NCBI RefSeq assembly: GCF_014646355.1
Contig: NZ_BMNH01000010.1
Coordinates: 62,001-126,000, forward strand
Direction of reading: 5' to 3'
Origin: Nonomuraea cavernae
Lineage (GTDB): Bacteria > Actinomycetota > Actinomycetes > Streptosporangiales > Streptosporangiaceae
Length of the DNA stretch: 64,000 nucleotides
Shown here: positions 9,080-18,075 of the stretch, piece by piece
How positions within the stretch are numbered: position 1 is the first letter of the stretch
Layout: each line of letters starts with the position of its first letter
Made by a program: the position numbers and the translations under genes
Notes under the pieces: generated by a model
Seen by the model: only the letters and a program-made list of their open reading frames with translations
The model's database searches: none
Told to the model about the DNA's origin: nothing

Positions 9080-9976
9080 ATGAGAATCGGTTTCGCCGTG
9101 CCCCAGTCGGGCGCCTGGGCCACCCCGGACAACATGCGGCGCGTCGCCACGCGGGCCGAGGAGCTCGGCTACCACGAGCTGTGGACGTTCCAGCGGCTGC
9201 TCTATCCCGTCGGGCACACGATGGGGCCGACCTACCGCAGCGTGCATGACCCGGTGGTCACACTTTCCTACCTGGCCGGGGTGACGAGCACTGTGCGGCT
9301 GGGCGTGGCCGTGATCAACTCCTACGTCCCGCCGGTGCTGCTGGCCAAGCAGCTCGCCACCTTGCAGACGGTCTCGGGCGGCAGGCTGACGGCCGGGCTG
9401 GGGCTGGGCTGGCTGCCCGAGGAGTTCGAGGCCATGGGCGCGGGTTTCGAACGTCGTGGGCGCCGGGGCGAGGAGTTCGTCGAGGTGCTGCGCAAGGCCT
9501 GGACCGACGACGTCGTCGAGCACCACGGCGAGTTCTACCGGATCCCGCCCTCCCATCTCGACCCCAAGCCGTCGCCGGCGCCGCCGATCCTGCTGGGCGG
9601 CACCGCCGAGGTGGCGCTGCGCCGGGCCGGGCGGCTGGCCGACGGCTGGGTGAGCTCCAGCCGCGAGGACCTGGCGGGCATCGCCCCGCGCGTCGCCGCC
9701 GTCAAGGAGGCTGCGGCGCGGGCCGGGCGCGACCCGGCGGCGCTGCGCTTCGTGTGCCGGGGCGTCACCCAGGTCCGGCCCGGCGGCGGCGACGACCGGC
9801 GCCCGCTCACGGGCTCCTACGAGGACATCAGGGCGGACGTGGCCGACCTGGCGGCCAAGGGCGTGACGGACGTCTTCCACGACCTGAACTTCGACCGGGA
9901 GATCGCCTCCGCCGACGCCAAGGAGGCCATGCGCCGCGCCGAGGAGGCATTGGAGGCCCTGAGCCCCATCGGCTGA
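9080..9976 (+). CDS. LLM-class (luciferase-like) F420-dependent oxidoreductase
   Basis: 298-residue TIM-barrel flavin/F420 oxidoreductase. Hallmarks are the N-terminus MRIGFAVPQSGAWATPDNM, VRLGVAVINSYVPPVLLAKQLATLQ, GGRLTAGLGLGWLPEEFEAMG, and the C-terminal PPILLGGTAEVALRRAGR then DGWV. Start ATG at 9080 follows the SD AGGGGG; the frame remains open far upstream but that region is the antisense of the APH-like gene. Length and motifs match the F420 subfamily often annotated TIGR03619; the substrate cannot be told from sequence. Confidence 0.93.
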   Translation: MRIGFAVPQSGAWATPDNMRRVATRAEELGYHELWTFQRLLYPVGHTMGPTYRSVHDPVVTLSYLAGVTSTVRLGVAVINSYVPPVLLAKQLATLQTVSGGRLTAGLGLGWLPEEFEAMGAGFERRGRRGEEFVEVLRKAWTDDVVEHHGEFYRIPPSHLDPKPSPAPPILLGGTAEVALRRAGRLADGWVSSSREDLAGIAPRVAAVKEAAARAGRDPAALRFVCRGVTQVRPGGGDDRRPLTGSYEDIRADVADLAAKGVTDVFHDLNFDREIASADAKEAMRRAEEALEALSPIG

Positions 9977-9993
9977 GGCGGCCGGGCGCCGGC

Positions 9994-11058
9994 CTACCCG
10001 CCTGCCTGGGCGGCGAGGCGGAGGGCCTCGGCGGCGACGGCGTGGCGCAGGGCGCGGATGCCGTCGCGCCCGCGCACCGGGTGCACGGCGTTGGTCAGCA
10101 GCACGACGGTCAGCCGGCGGACGGGGTCGACGACGAGCGAGGTGCCGGTGAAGCCCGAGTGCCCGAAGGCGCCGGTCAGCGGCCCGACGATGGCCGGGTC
10201 GCCGATCCGCACGCCCAGCCCGTGGCGGAACTCCGCCCCCGACGCCCCCTGGTCGCGCAGCATCTCGGCCACGGTGCCGGGACGCAGCATCGCGCCGCCG
10301 CCGAGCCGCAGGGTCTCGCCGAAGGTCAGCACGTCGTCGGCCGTGGCGAACAGCCCCGCGTGCCCCGCCACGCCGCCGAGCGCGTAGGAGGTCTCGTCGT
10401 GCACCTCGCCCCGCACGCAGCCCGGCCCGGGGCGTTCGGCCTTCCACTCGGTGGCGGCGACGCGCGTCAGCGCCTCCGGTCCCGGACGGTAGCCGGTGTC
10501 GGCCAGCCCCAGCACGCCGGTCACCCGGTCACGGACCAGGTCGTCCAGCGGCGCGCCGCCGGCCAGCTCGGCGACGTGCCCCATCATGACCATGCCGACG
10601 TCGGTGTAGAGGTAGGGCCCGCCGACGGGCCGGGTGACCGGCGTGTCCGTGATGGCCGCCAGGCGGGCGGCCGGGCCGGCGCCGGGCAACTCCAGATCGA
10701 CGCGGCGGGTGGGCCGCAGCCCCGCCGTGTGGGTGAGCAGGCGGCGCGGCGTGATCCGCGGATCACGCCCGGGGAGCCAGGCGCTCACCGGCTCGTCCAG
10801 GCCCAGCCGCCCCTCCTCGGCCAGGGAGAGCACGACGGCCGTGGTGAACAGCTTGCTGATCGAGGCCAGGTCGAAGATGGAGTCGCGGCGCGCCGGCGGC
10901 CGGTCGGCGGCGAGCGTCCCCGTCGCGTCCAGGTGACGGACCAGCTCGCCGGTGGCCGAGGACGCCACGACCGCTCCGTCCACGGCGATCAGCGCGACCG
11001 CCGCCGAGCACGTCCCCGGCACTGCGCCCGCCAGGATCGCGTCCAACCGGTCGGACAT
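9994..11058 (-). CDS. Serine hydrolase, beta-lactamase family (AmiE/YbbE-like)
   Basis: 354-residue penicillin-binding-type serine hydrolase. The SxxK nucleophile motif is SISK (LASISKLFTTAVV) near residue 66, the second motif YTD replaces YxN (YLYTDVGMVMMGH), and the third is HSG (FGHSGFTGTSLVVDP). No signal peptide is obvious, so it may be cytoplasmic. In Bacillus subtilis the homologous-family amidase AmiE (YbbE) removes peptides from MurNAc and sits beside murQ and namZ; the same neighbours here suggest that role, although a generic esterase is possible. It lies 36 bp downstream of murQ on the same strand, so probably in the murQ operon. Confidence 0.85.
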   Translation of the reverse strand: MSDRLDAILAGAVPGTCSAAVALIAVDGAVVASSATGELVRHLDATGTLAADRPPARRDSIFDLASISKLFTTAVVLSLAEEGRLGLDEPVSAWLPGRDPRITPRRLLTHTAGLRPTRRVDLELPGAGPAARLAAITDTPVTRPVGGPYLYTDVGMVMMGHVAELAGGAPLDDLVRDRVTGVLGLADTGYRPGPEALTRVAATEWKAERPGPGCVRGEVHDETSYALGGVAGHAGLFATADDVLTFGETLRLGGGAMLRPGTVAEMLRDQGASGAEFRHGLGVRIGDPAIVGPLTGAFGHSGFTGTSLVVDPVRRLTVVLLTNAVHPVRGRDGIRALRHAVAAEALRLAAQAGG

Positions 11059-11094
11059 CGTCCCCCTCCCCGTCCCCGTGTCACCCCTGTGCGA

Positions 11095-11994
11095 TCAGCC
11101 GCTCAGCGCGTCGCTGAGCCGCTCACCGTGCGACTCCAGCAGCGCGCGCGCCCCCGCGGCGTCGAGCCCGTGCTGGATCATCACCACCGCGGTCTTGGCC
11201 TGCCCGCCCGCCGAGTCCAGCGCCTGCGCCGCCGTCTCGTGGTCGGCGCCGGTGATGTCCCTGACCATGCGCAGCGCCCGTCCCGCGAGCTTGCTGTTCA
11301 TCGCCGACATCTCGATCATCTCGTTCCCATAGGTACGGCCCAGCCGAACCATCGAGATGGTCGAGATCATGTTGAGCACCAGTTTCTGGGCGGTGCCCGC
11401 CTTCAGCCGGGTGGAGCCGGTCACCACCTCGGGGCCCACGACGACCTCGATCGCGTGCTCGGCGGCCGCCGACAAGGGGGCGCGGTCGTTGCACGACAGC
11501 CCGACGGTGAGCGCGCCGCGCCGGCCCGCCTCCGCCAGGGCGCCCAGCACGAACGGCGCGTGCCCGCTGGCCGAGACGCCCACCACCGAGTCGAGCGGCC
11601 CCACGTCCAGCCCGGCCATCGCGGCGCCGCCCGCCTCGTCGTCGTCCTCCGCGCCCTCGACCGACCGCGTGAGCGCCTCCGGGCCGCCCGCGATGATCCC
11701 CTGCACCAGCTCGGGGTCGGTGCCGAAGGTGGGCGGGCACTCGGAGGCGTCGAGCACGGCCAGCCGGCCCGACGTGCCCGCGCCGACGTACAGCAGCCGC
11801 CCGCCCGTGCCCATCCGCGCGGCGATCGCGTCGATGGCGGCGGAGATGGCCGGGATGACCACCGCGACGGCGGCGGGCACCGCGGCGTCGGCCTGGTTCA
11901 TCAGACGGGCGATGCGCTCGGTCGGCAGCCGGTCGATCTGGCTGTAGCGGGGGTCGCTCTGTTCGGTGGACAGCTCAGGTAGTGGATCAATCAT
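11095..11994 (-). CDS. murQ: N-acetylmuramic acid 6-phosphate etherase
   Basis: 299-residue cytoplasmic SIS-domain lyase that cleaves the lactyl ether of MurNAc-6-phosphate, giving GlcNAc-6-phosphate and D-lactate. Family markers are STEQSDPRYSQIDRLPTERI at the N-terminus, GGRLLYVGAGTSGRLAVLDA, ECPPTFGTDP, SVEGAEDDDEAG and KLVLNMISTISMVRLG. I choose ATG at 11994; an in-frame GTG at 12009 (adding MEISV) is an alternative. It needs phosphorylated MurNAc, yet no PTS permease or MurNAc kinase is visible in this window. Divergent from namZ across 57 bp. Confidence 0.95.
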   Translation of the reverse strand: MIDPLPELSTEQSDPRYSQIDRLPTERIARLMNQADAAVPAAVAVVIPAISAAIDAIAARMGTGGRLLYVGAGTSGRLAVLDASECPPTFGTDPELVQGIIAGGPEALTRSVEGAEDDDEAGGAAMAGLDVGPLDSVVGVSASGHAPFVLGALAEAGRRGALTVGLSCNDRAPLSAAAEHAIEVVVGPEVVTGSTRLKAGTAQKLVLNMISTISMVRLGRTYGNEMIEMSAMNSKLAGRALRMVRDITGADHETAAQALDSAGGQAKTAVVMIQHGLDAAGARALLESHGERLSDALSG

Positions 11995-12024
11995 GACGCT
12001 AATTTCCACCCTTTACTTCTCTCT

Positions 12025-12040
12025 TGTAAATATCTTTCAG
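12025..12040. promoter_or_regulatory. Candidate operator in the murQ-namZ divergent promoter
   Basis: TGTAAATATCTTTCAG contains imperfect inverted arms GTAAA/TTTCA. The same 16-bp pattern (12 of 16 identical) recurs in the promoter region of the ABC importer operon at 20009-20024. RpiR-type MurR repressors often recognise TGAAA/TTTCA-like palindromes, but no such regulator gene is visible in this window. Confidence 0.45.
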
Positions 12041-12051
12041 ACAATGGGTTC

Positions 12052-13164
12052 ATGAAGCACGTAAGAACCGGCGCCGAACGGCTGGCCGCGGATCCCGCAC
12101 TGGCGGCCGGCCACCGGCTCGGCCTGATCACGAACCCCACCGGCGTCCTGCCCGACCTCACCCCCACGCCGGACGCGCTGACGGCGGCCGGCGTGCCGCT
12201 GACCGCGCTGTTCGGCCCCGAGCACGGCATCCGCGGCACCGCGCAGGCGGGCTTCGGCGAGGGCGACACCACCGACCCCGGGACCGGCCTGCCGGTCTTC
12301 GACACCCACGCCATCGACGGGGCGGCGCTGGACGAGGTGGTGGCCCGCTCCGGCGTCGACACGCTCGTCTTCGACATCGCCGACGTCGGCGCCCGCTTCT
12401 ACACCTACGTCTGGACCATGTACGACCTGATGGCGTCGGCCGCCCGGCTCGGGCTGCGCTTCGTGGTGCTCGACCGCCCCAACCCGCTCGGCGGCACCGT
12501 GACGGAGGGACCGCCGCTCGACCCGGAGTTCGCCAGCTTCGTCGGCAGGTTCCCGCTGCCGCTGCGGCACGGCAGGACGGCGGGGGAGCTGGCCCTGCTC
12601 TTCGGCTTCGACCTGGACCTGCACGTGGTGAGGATGGAGGGCTGGCGGCGCGAGATGACCTTCGCGGACACCGGCCTGCCCTGGGTGATGCCGTCGGTCA
12701 ACATGCCGACCCCCGACACCGCGCTCGTCTACCCGGGGACCGGGCTGTTCGAGGGCACCACGTTCTCCGAGGGGCGCGGCACCACCCGGCCGTTCGAGCT
12801 GGTCGGCGCGCCGTACGTGGACGAGAGGTTCGCCCCGGCGCTCAACGCGCTCGGGCTTGCCGGTGTGCGGTTCCGTGAGACGTGGTTCACGCCGATGTTC
12901 CACAAGCACGCGGGGGCCCCCGCGCGCGGGGTCCAGTCGCACGTGCACGACCCGGTGGCGTTCCGGCCGGTGCTGACGGGCCTGTCGATGCTGCACGTGG
13001 CCCGCGAGCTCTACGCCGGAGAATTCGCCTGGCGGGGGCCCGAGCTGCAACTGGACCAGCTGTGGGGTTCCGGCGCCCTCACCCGGTGCCTGGACGCGGG
13101 GGAGGACCCGCGGGCCCTGTGTCCCGAACCCGCTCACCCCGAAGGCCGCCTGCTCTATTCCTGA
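12052..13164 (+). CDS. namZ: Exo-beta-N-acetylmuramidase NamZ family (DUF1343)
   Basis: 370-residue DUF1343 protein. In B. subtilis NamZ (YbbC) releases MurNAc from the non-reducing end of peptidoglycan chains. Motifs: RLGLITNPTGVLPD, ALFGPEHGIRGTAQAG, LVFDIADVGARFYTYVWTM, VVLDRPNPLGG, PGTGLFEGTTFSEGRGTTRPFE. No signal peptide is visible (begins MKHVRTGAERLAADPALA), so this version probably acts on imported disaccharides in the cytoplasm, which fits the linked importer (inference). The start has no clear SD; ATG at 12052 matches the domain edge. Convergent with the GNAT gene, 4 bp apart. Confidence 0.92.
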   Translation: MKHVRTGAERLAADPALAAGHRLGLITNPTGVLPDLTPTPDALTAAGVPLTALFGPEHGIRGTAQAGFGEGDTTDPGTGLPVFDTHAIDGAALDEVVARSGVDTLVFDIADVGARFYTYVWTMYDLMASAARLGLRFVVLDRPNPLGGTVTEGPPLDPEFASFVGRFPLPLRHGRTAGELALLFGFDLDLHVVRMEGWRREMTFADTGLPWVMPSVNMPTPDTALVYPGTGLFEGTTFSEGRGTTRPFELVGAPYVDERFAPALNALGLAGVRFRETWFTPMFHKHAGAPARGVQSHVHDPVAFRPVLTGLSMLHVARELYAGEFAWRGPELQLDQLWGSGALTRCLDAGEDPRALCPEPAHPEGRLLYS

Positions 13165-13168
13165 CATC

Positions 13169-14149
13169 TCACGCAAGGTCGCGCCGGTAGAGCCAGAAGA
13201 CGCGTTCGGCTCGCGCGCCCACGGCGCGCGAGTAGAACCGCAGCGGCCCGACCCAGCCGATCTGGGCGGTGCGCTGCCCGGCGGCGCGCTGCTCGGCCAG
13301 GCAGCGGCGCAGCAGCACGCCGCCCAGGCCCAGCCCGCGTGCCGCGGGCGCGGTGCCCATCGGGCCGAACCAGGCCGGTCGCGCGCCCCAGGCGGCGAAC
13401 GCCAGCACCTCGCCCCCGCGCTCGGCGTAGTGCAGCCCGGCGGCGTTGGCCGCCTCCCAGGCCCAGCGGTCGTTCCACTGCTCGTCGACGAACGCGACGA
13501 CCCGCTCGCGATCGGCCCCTGCCGCGCGCACGCTCACCCCGTCACGCGCCAGCCGCGCCACGTCGTCGTCCGTGGCGAGACGATCGGCGGACGGCTCGGA
13601 GTCGGGGCCGTCGGCGGCCTGGCCGGTGGGCGGGCCGGGGGACAGGTCGGCCGTCATGTTCCAGGCCACGTGGTAGCGCTCGTAGCCGAGGCTCTCGGCC
13701 AGGCAGGCGGCGGCGGTGTAGCGCACGTCGATGCCCGGCCAGGCGTAGCACGGCGCGTTGCCGGCGAAGCGCGCCTGCGTGGCCCCCTGTGCCCGCAGCC
13801 ACTCCTCGGCCGCGCGCACCAGCTCCCGGCCGCGCCCGCGCCCCTGCTCCCGGGGATGTACGGCGAGCAGGTCGACGTGCCCGACCAGCGGATCGCGCGT
13901 GGACATGGACGCCATGACGACCCCGCCTGCGGACACCAGCGCCGTCCACCTGCGGCCGGCGGGCGGGTCGGCCAGCCGGGCGACCAGCGCGGGCGCCTCC
14001 TCGGAGTCGAGCACGAGCGCCTCCCGCGCCACCTCCGCCGCCACGGCGAGCTCCGCGGCCGGCACCGGCGGATCCGTGCCGGGAGTGCCGGGAGCCGCCC
14101 CGGCGGCCGTGGGCCGGGTACGTTCCACGGCGTCGTCGGCGTGGGTCAC
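13169..14149 (-). CDS. GNAT-family acetyltransferase with two GNAT domains
   Basis: 326-residue protein with two tandem N-acetyltransferase modules. The first acetyl-CoA loop is HPREQGRGRGRELVRAAEEW near residues 95-115, the second APAARGLGLGGVLLRRCLAE near residues 265-285; the second domain also has the VGPLRFYSRAVGARAERVFW C-terminus. The first ~35 residues are Ala/Pro/Thr-rich and probably disordered. It lies 4 bp upstream of the DppF-like ATPase stop codon, hence as a last gene of the importer operon reading the same way. The substrate is unknown; an amino sugar or muropeptide is plausible from context. Confidence 0.85.
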   Translation of the reverse strand: MTHADDAVERTRPTAAGAAPGTPGTDPPVPAAELAVAAEVAREALVLDSEEAPALVARLADPPAGRRWTALVSAGGVVMASMSTRDPLVGHVDLLAVHPREQGRGRGRELVRAAEEWLRAQGATQARFAGNAPCYAWPGIDVRYTAAACLAESLGYERYHVAWNMTADLSPGPPTGQAADGPDSEPSADRLATDDDVARLARDGVSVRAAGADRERVVAFVDEQWNDRWAWEAANAAGLHYAERGGEVLAFAAWGARPAWFGPMGTAPAARGLGLGGVLLRRCLAEQRAAGQRTAQIGWVGPLRFYSRAVGARAERVFWLYRRDLA

Positions 14150-14153
14150 GGGA

Positions 14154-15164
14154 TCACACCTCGCTCATCGGCCGGGCGATGACGCTGCGGCGCTCGGGGT
14201 GGAAGCACGCGTGCTCCTGCGGCACCCCCTCCGTCAGCTGAAGCAGCGGCCGCTCCGTGTCGCACCGTTCGCCGCGGAACGGGCAGCGGGGCGCGAACAG
14301 GCAGCCGACGTCGTCCTGTCCCGCGTTCAGCGCCTCCAGCGGCACCACCGGCTGCTCGCCCGGCAGCTCCAGCCCGTGCAGGACCGGGATGGCCGACAGC
14401 AGCGACTGCGTGTAGGGGTGCACCGGGTCCGCGATCACCGTGTCGACCGGGCCGCGCTCCACGACCTGACCCCGGTAGATGACGTACAGGTCGCCGTCGT
14501 CGCCGATGTAGCGGGCCGTGGCCACGTCGTGCGTGATGAACAGCACGCTGACCCCGAGCCGCTCGCGCAGGTCCTTCAGCAGCGCCAGGATGCCGAGCCG
14601 GAGCGACACGTCGATCATCGAGACCGCCTCGTCGGCGACGAGCATCTCGGGGTCGACGGTCAGCGCCCTGGCGATGACCACGCGCTGGCGCATGCCGCCC
14701 GACAGCTGGTGCGGGTAGCGGGCCAGCACCGTCGCCGGGTCGAGGCCGACCAGCGACAGCACCTCGGCCGCGCGCTCGTCCATCCACGCCTTGGACCGCC
14801 CGGTCTGCTTCGCCCGCAGCGCCAGCGGGGCGCGCAGGGTCTGGTGGACCGTGCGGGTCGGGTTCAGGGCCGAGTAGGGGTCCTGGTGGATCATCTGGAT
14901 CTTGCGGAAGTGCGGCTGGCGCCGCTTGAGCGTGAGCGACGACATCGGGACGCCGTCGATGACGATCTCGCCGTCGTCGTACGTCTCCAGCCCGGCGATG
15001 ATCCGCCCGAGCGTCGTCTTGCCGCAGCCCGACTCGCCGATGAACGACGCCGCGCCGCCCTTCGGGATCGAGAAGTCCACTCCCCGCAGCGCCCGCACCT
15101 CCCGCGCGCCGAGCATGTTGCCCCGCTGCTTGAAGGTCTTGACGATGCCGTTGCCCGTGATCAC
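14154..15164 (-). CDS. Peptide-type ABC importer ATP-binding protein (DppF-like)
   Basis: 336-residue ATPase of an oligopeptide-type importer: Walker A GESGCGKTT, Q-loop region MIHQDPYSALNPTRTVHQTL, signature LSGGMRQRVVIARAL, Walker B variant MLVADEAVSMIDVSLR, and the oligopeptide-transporter C-terminal Cys-rich segment GCLFAPRCPFRGERCDTERP. Start GTG at 15164 overlaps the previous gene's stop by 4 bp (GTGA) and has the SD GAAGGAGC. The usual DEPVSALD is DEAVSMID here; catalytic Asp-Glu are retained. Confidence 0.93.
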   Translation of the reverse strand: MITGNGIVKTFKQRGNMLGAREVRALRGVDFSIPKGGAASFIGESGCGKTTLGRIIAGLETYDDGEIVIDGVPMSSLTLKRRQPHFRKIQMIHQDPYSALNPTRTVHQTLRAPLALRAKQTGRSKAWMDERAAEVLSLVGLDPATVLARYPHQLSGGMRQRVVIARALTVDPEMLVADEAVSMIDVSLRLGILALLKDLRERLGVSVLFITHDVATARYIGDDGDLYVIYRGQVVERGPVDTVIADPVHPYTQSLLSAIPVLHGLELPGEQPVVPLEALNAGQDDVGCLFAPRCPFRGERCDTERPLLQLTEGVPQEHACFHPERRSVIARPMSEV

Positions 15165-16159
15165 GCGTGCTCCTTCACCTTCACCGCATGGCAGGCCACG
15201 ATCCTCGGCCCGTGCGCGACCGCCGCCGGATCGTCGGTGTCGCAGATGTCCATCCGCAGCGCGCACCGCTCCCTGAACACGCACCCCGCCTTGGGAACGG
15301 TCGCCAGCGTGGGCGGCCGGCCCGGCAGCGCCCGCGCCTGGTCGATGTCGCCGACCAGCCGGGGGATCGCCTTGATCAGGCCCTTGGTGTAGGGGTGGCG
15401 CGGGTCGCCCAGCACCTGCCGCGTGGGGCCCTGCTCGACCAGCCGCCCGCCGTACATGACCGCGAGCCGGTCGGCCACCTCGGCGACCACGCCGATGTCG
15501 TGCGTGATGACCAGCGTGGTGAGCCCGCGCTCGGCGTGCACCTCACGGACGATCTTCAGGATGTTGGCCTGCGTGATCATGTCCAGCGCGGTGGTCGGCT
15601 CGTCGAGGACGACCACCTGCGCGTTGAGCACCAGCGCCAGCATGATGCCGACCCGCTGGCGCATGCCGCCGGACAGCTCGTGCTGGTAGGAGTCGAGCAC
15701 CCGGGCCCCGTCGAGGCCCATCCGGCCGAGCAGTTCCTGGGCCTCGCGGAGCAGACCGCGCCGATCCTCGACGCCGTGCGAACGGCCCAGGTCGAGCAGT
15801 TGCTTGCCGACCGTCTTGAGCGGGTTGAGGGAGTTCTGGGCGGCCTGGAAGACGTACCCGATGTGCGCGCCCCTGGCCTTGCGGAGCCGTTCGCCCTCGA
15901 AGCCCACGACGTCGCCCAGGCCGTCGATCTCCACGCTGCCCGCGGAGATCCGGCCGGGCGGCTGCACCGCGTTCAGCAGCGACAGCGCCAGCGTGGACTT
16001 GCCGGAGCCGGACTCGCCGACGATGCCGGTGATCGAGCCGGGCTCCAGCGTCAGGCTGACGTCGCGCACGGCGGGCAGCTCGCCGGCCGGCGTCTTGTAG
16101 ACGACCGTCAGGCCGTCGACGCGCACGCCCGGCGCCTGCCCTGTTGTTGCCTGGGCCAC
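15161..16159 (-). CDS. Peptide-type ABC importer ATP-binding protein (DppD-like)
   Basis: 332-residue nucleotide-binding subunit: Walker A GESGSGKST, Q-loop VFQAAQNSLNPLKTVGKQLL, signature LSGGMRQRVGIMLAL, Walker B VVVLDEPTTALD, H-loop LVITHDIG, then the oligopeptide-family Cys-rich tail GCVFRERCALRMDICDTDDP. It forms the ATPase pair with the next gene. It starts 2 bp from the stop of the permease gene. Substrate specificity lies with the binding protein at the head of the operon. Confidence 0.94.
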   Translation of the reverse strand: MAQATTGQAPGVRVDGLTVVYKTPAGELPAVRDVSLTLEPGSITGIVGESGSGKSTLALSLLNAVQPPGRISAGSVEIDGLGDVVGFEGERLRKARGAHIGYVFQAAQNSLNPLKTVGKQLLDLGRSHGVEDRRGLLREAQELLGRMGLDGARVLDSYQHELSGGMRQRVGIMLALVLNAQVVVLDEPTTALDMITQANILKIVREVHAERGLTTLVITHDIGVVAEVADRLAVMYGGRLVEQGPTRQVLGDPRHPYTKGLIKAIPRLVGDIDQARALPGRPPTLATVPKAGCVFRERCALRMDICDTDDPAAVAHGPRIVACHAVKVKEHA

Positions 16160-16161
16160 CG

Positions 16162-17067
16162 TTACTCCTCACGCAGCCGGGGGTTGAAGATCTCGTCCAT
16201 GGCGTCGACCACGAGCACGATGCCGAGCGTGAGCAGCATGATCGCCAGCAGCGGCGCCAGCAGGTAGCCGAGCGCGTTCGGCTGGATCATCGCCCCGGCC
16301 TGGAACACCGCCAGGTTGAGCATCACGCCCCAGTTGTCCGACTCGTAGGGCAGCACGCCGAGGAAGAACAGGCCCACCTGCGCGTAGACGGCGCCGGTGA
16401 CCGAGATGAGCATGTTCATCGCGATGTAGGGGGCCATGCTCGGCAGCAGTTCCCTGCCGACGATGTGCGACGTGGACAGGCCGAGCCCGCGCGCCGCCTC
16501 GATGAAGCCGCGCTCGCGCAGCGAGAGCGTCTGCGCGCGCACCGCCCGCGCCACGCCGCCCCAGCCCAGCAGGCCGAGCACCAGGCCCATCTGGATCGGG
16601 CTGCTGAACTTCCACACGGTCGCCAGGACCAGCAGCAGCGGCAGGCCGGGGATGGTGAGCTTCATGTCGGTGATCCGCATGAGCACGGTGTCCCAGCGGC
16701 CCCGCTTGAAGCCGGAGAACAGGCCGAGAGCGGTGCCGAGGACGACCGTGATGACGGCCGTCACCGTGGCGCAGAGCAGCACGTAGCGGGAGCCGGTGAT
16801 GACCAGCGCGAGCACGTCGCGGCCCTGCGGGTCGGTGCCGAACCAGTGCTCCCAGCTCGGCGGCTTGGTGAGGGCGTTGACGTCGCCGGGCAGGTGGTCG
16901 GGGAAGAACATCGGCCCGAAGGCGCCCATGAACGCGAAGCCCACGAGGATGACCACCCCGGCCATCCGGCTGGGCTTGCGCTTCATCACCCGCCAGACGC
17001 CGCTCCAGAAGTTACGGCGCATGGTGGTGGTGGCGGACGCCGTCTCGGGGATCAGCGTGGCGCTCAT
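16162..17067 (-). CDS. Peptide-type ABC importer permease (DppC-like)
   Basis: 301-residue inner-membrane permease with about six hydrophobic segments and the EAA loop ARGLGLSTSHIVGRELLPSM. The N-terminal OppC_N-type region (WRVMKRKPSRMAGVVILVG) and periplasmic HWFGTDPQGRDVLALVITG are diagnostic for DppC. ATG at 17067 overlaps the stop of the DppB-like gene by 4 bp and has the SD GGAGAGGAGG; upstream extension of the frame is antisense noise. Confidence 0.93.
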   Translation of the reverse strand: MSATLIPETASATTTMRRNFWSGVWRVMKRKPSRMAGVVILVGFAFMGAFGPMFFPDHLPGDVNALTKPPSWEHWFGTDPQGRDVLALVITGSRYVLLCATVTAVITVVLGTALGLFSGFKRGRWDTVLMRITDMKLTIPGLPLLLVLATVWKFSSPIQMGLVLGLLGWGGVARAVRAQTLSLRERGFIEAARGLGLSTSHIVGRELLPSMAPYIAMNMLISVTGAVYAQVGLFFLGVLPYESDNWGVMLNLAVFQAGAMIQPNALGYLLAPLLAIMLLTLGIVLVVDAMDEIFNPRLREE

Positions 17068-18071
17068 GCCGCCTCCTCTCCGCTTCGCACCCGCGGGTCG
17101 ATCACGGTGTAGAACAGGTCGGCGACGATGTTCGCGATGATGATCGCGACCGTGATCAGCAGGAAGGCCCCGCTCATCGTGGCGTAGTCGCGTTCGTTGA
17201 CGCTGTCGATGAGCAGCAGCCCGAGCCCCGGGTAGTTGAAGATCTTCTCGATGAAGACGGCGCCGCCGAGCAACAGCCCCAGGGAGAGGGCGAGGATCGT
17301 GAACAGCGGCAGGATCGCGTTGCGCGCGATGTAGCGGAAGACGATCGACCGCTTCATCCCGCGCAGCTCGGAGGCCAGGATGAAGTCGTCGCCCAGCACG
17401 GTGACCACACTGGACTTCATCGCCAGGATCCAGCCTCCGTACGCCGACAGGGCGTAGGTGACCACCGGGAGCACGGCGTGCTCGGCGAGCGAGCCGAGAT
17501 AGCCGGCGTTGAGGCCCGGCTCGAACAGGATGTCCACCGGCCCGTCGGCGGGCAGGATGGGGATCAGGGTCGCGAAGATCACCACGAGCAGCATCGCCAG
17601 CACGTACTGCGGGATGCCGTGCAGCAGCGAGCCGGAGATCGCCAGCAGGTCGCCCAGTTTGCCCTTGCGCTTGATGGCCGCGTAGACGCCGAGGATGATC
17701 CCGACGAGGAAGCTGAGCAGGGTGCCGGCCAGCACCGGTAGAACGGTCCACTTCGTCTTCTCGGCGAGCACGTCCAGGACGGGGGTGCCCGGCCTCGTGA
17801 TGGATTCGCCGAGGTCGAGACGGAGGAGCCCGGCCATGTAGTCGAGGTACTGCTGCCAGAGCGAGGTGTCCGGCTGGAACCCGTACAGCACCTTGACGGC
17901 CTGCGCCGCGGCCTCGGGCGACATGCCCCCCTCGACCAGCTTCTCGAACCTGGCGGCCATGGGGTCGCCGGGGATGTTGTTGACGATGAAGAAGCTGATC
18001 GTGGCGACCACGAGAATCATGACGAACCCGCGGGCCAGGTGGCCCGCGAGTCGGCGTGCGATAAGCGTCAT
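17064..18071 (-). CDS. Peptide-type ABC importer permease (DppB-like)
   Basis: 335-residue permease with six predicted membrane segments, N-terminal TM beginning RGFVMILVVATISFFIVNNI followed by PGDP, the usual DppB signature, and EAA loop ASELRGMKRSIVFRYIARNA. The end (LFYTVIDPRVRSGEEA) is the conserved DPR motif. It starts 4 bp after the binding-protein gene stop and overlaps the next permease by 4 bp. Confidence 0.94.
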   Translation of the reverse strand: MTLIARRLAGHLARGFVMILVVATISFFIVNNIPGDPMAARFEKLVEGGMSPEAAAQAVKVLYGFQPDTSLWQQYLDYMAGLLRLDLGESITRPGTPVLDVLAEKTKWTVLPVLAGTLLSFLVGIILGVYAAIKRKGKLGDLLAISGSLLHGIPQYVLAMLLVVIFATLIPILPADGPVDILFEPGLNAGYLGSLAEHAVLPVVTYALSAYGGWILAMKSSVVTVLGDDFILASELRGMKRSIVFRYIARNAILPLFTILALSLGLLLGGAVFIEKIFNYPGLGLLLIDSVNERDYATMSGAFLLITVAIIIANIVADLFYTVIDPRVRSGEEAA

Positions 18072-18075
18072 AAGT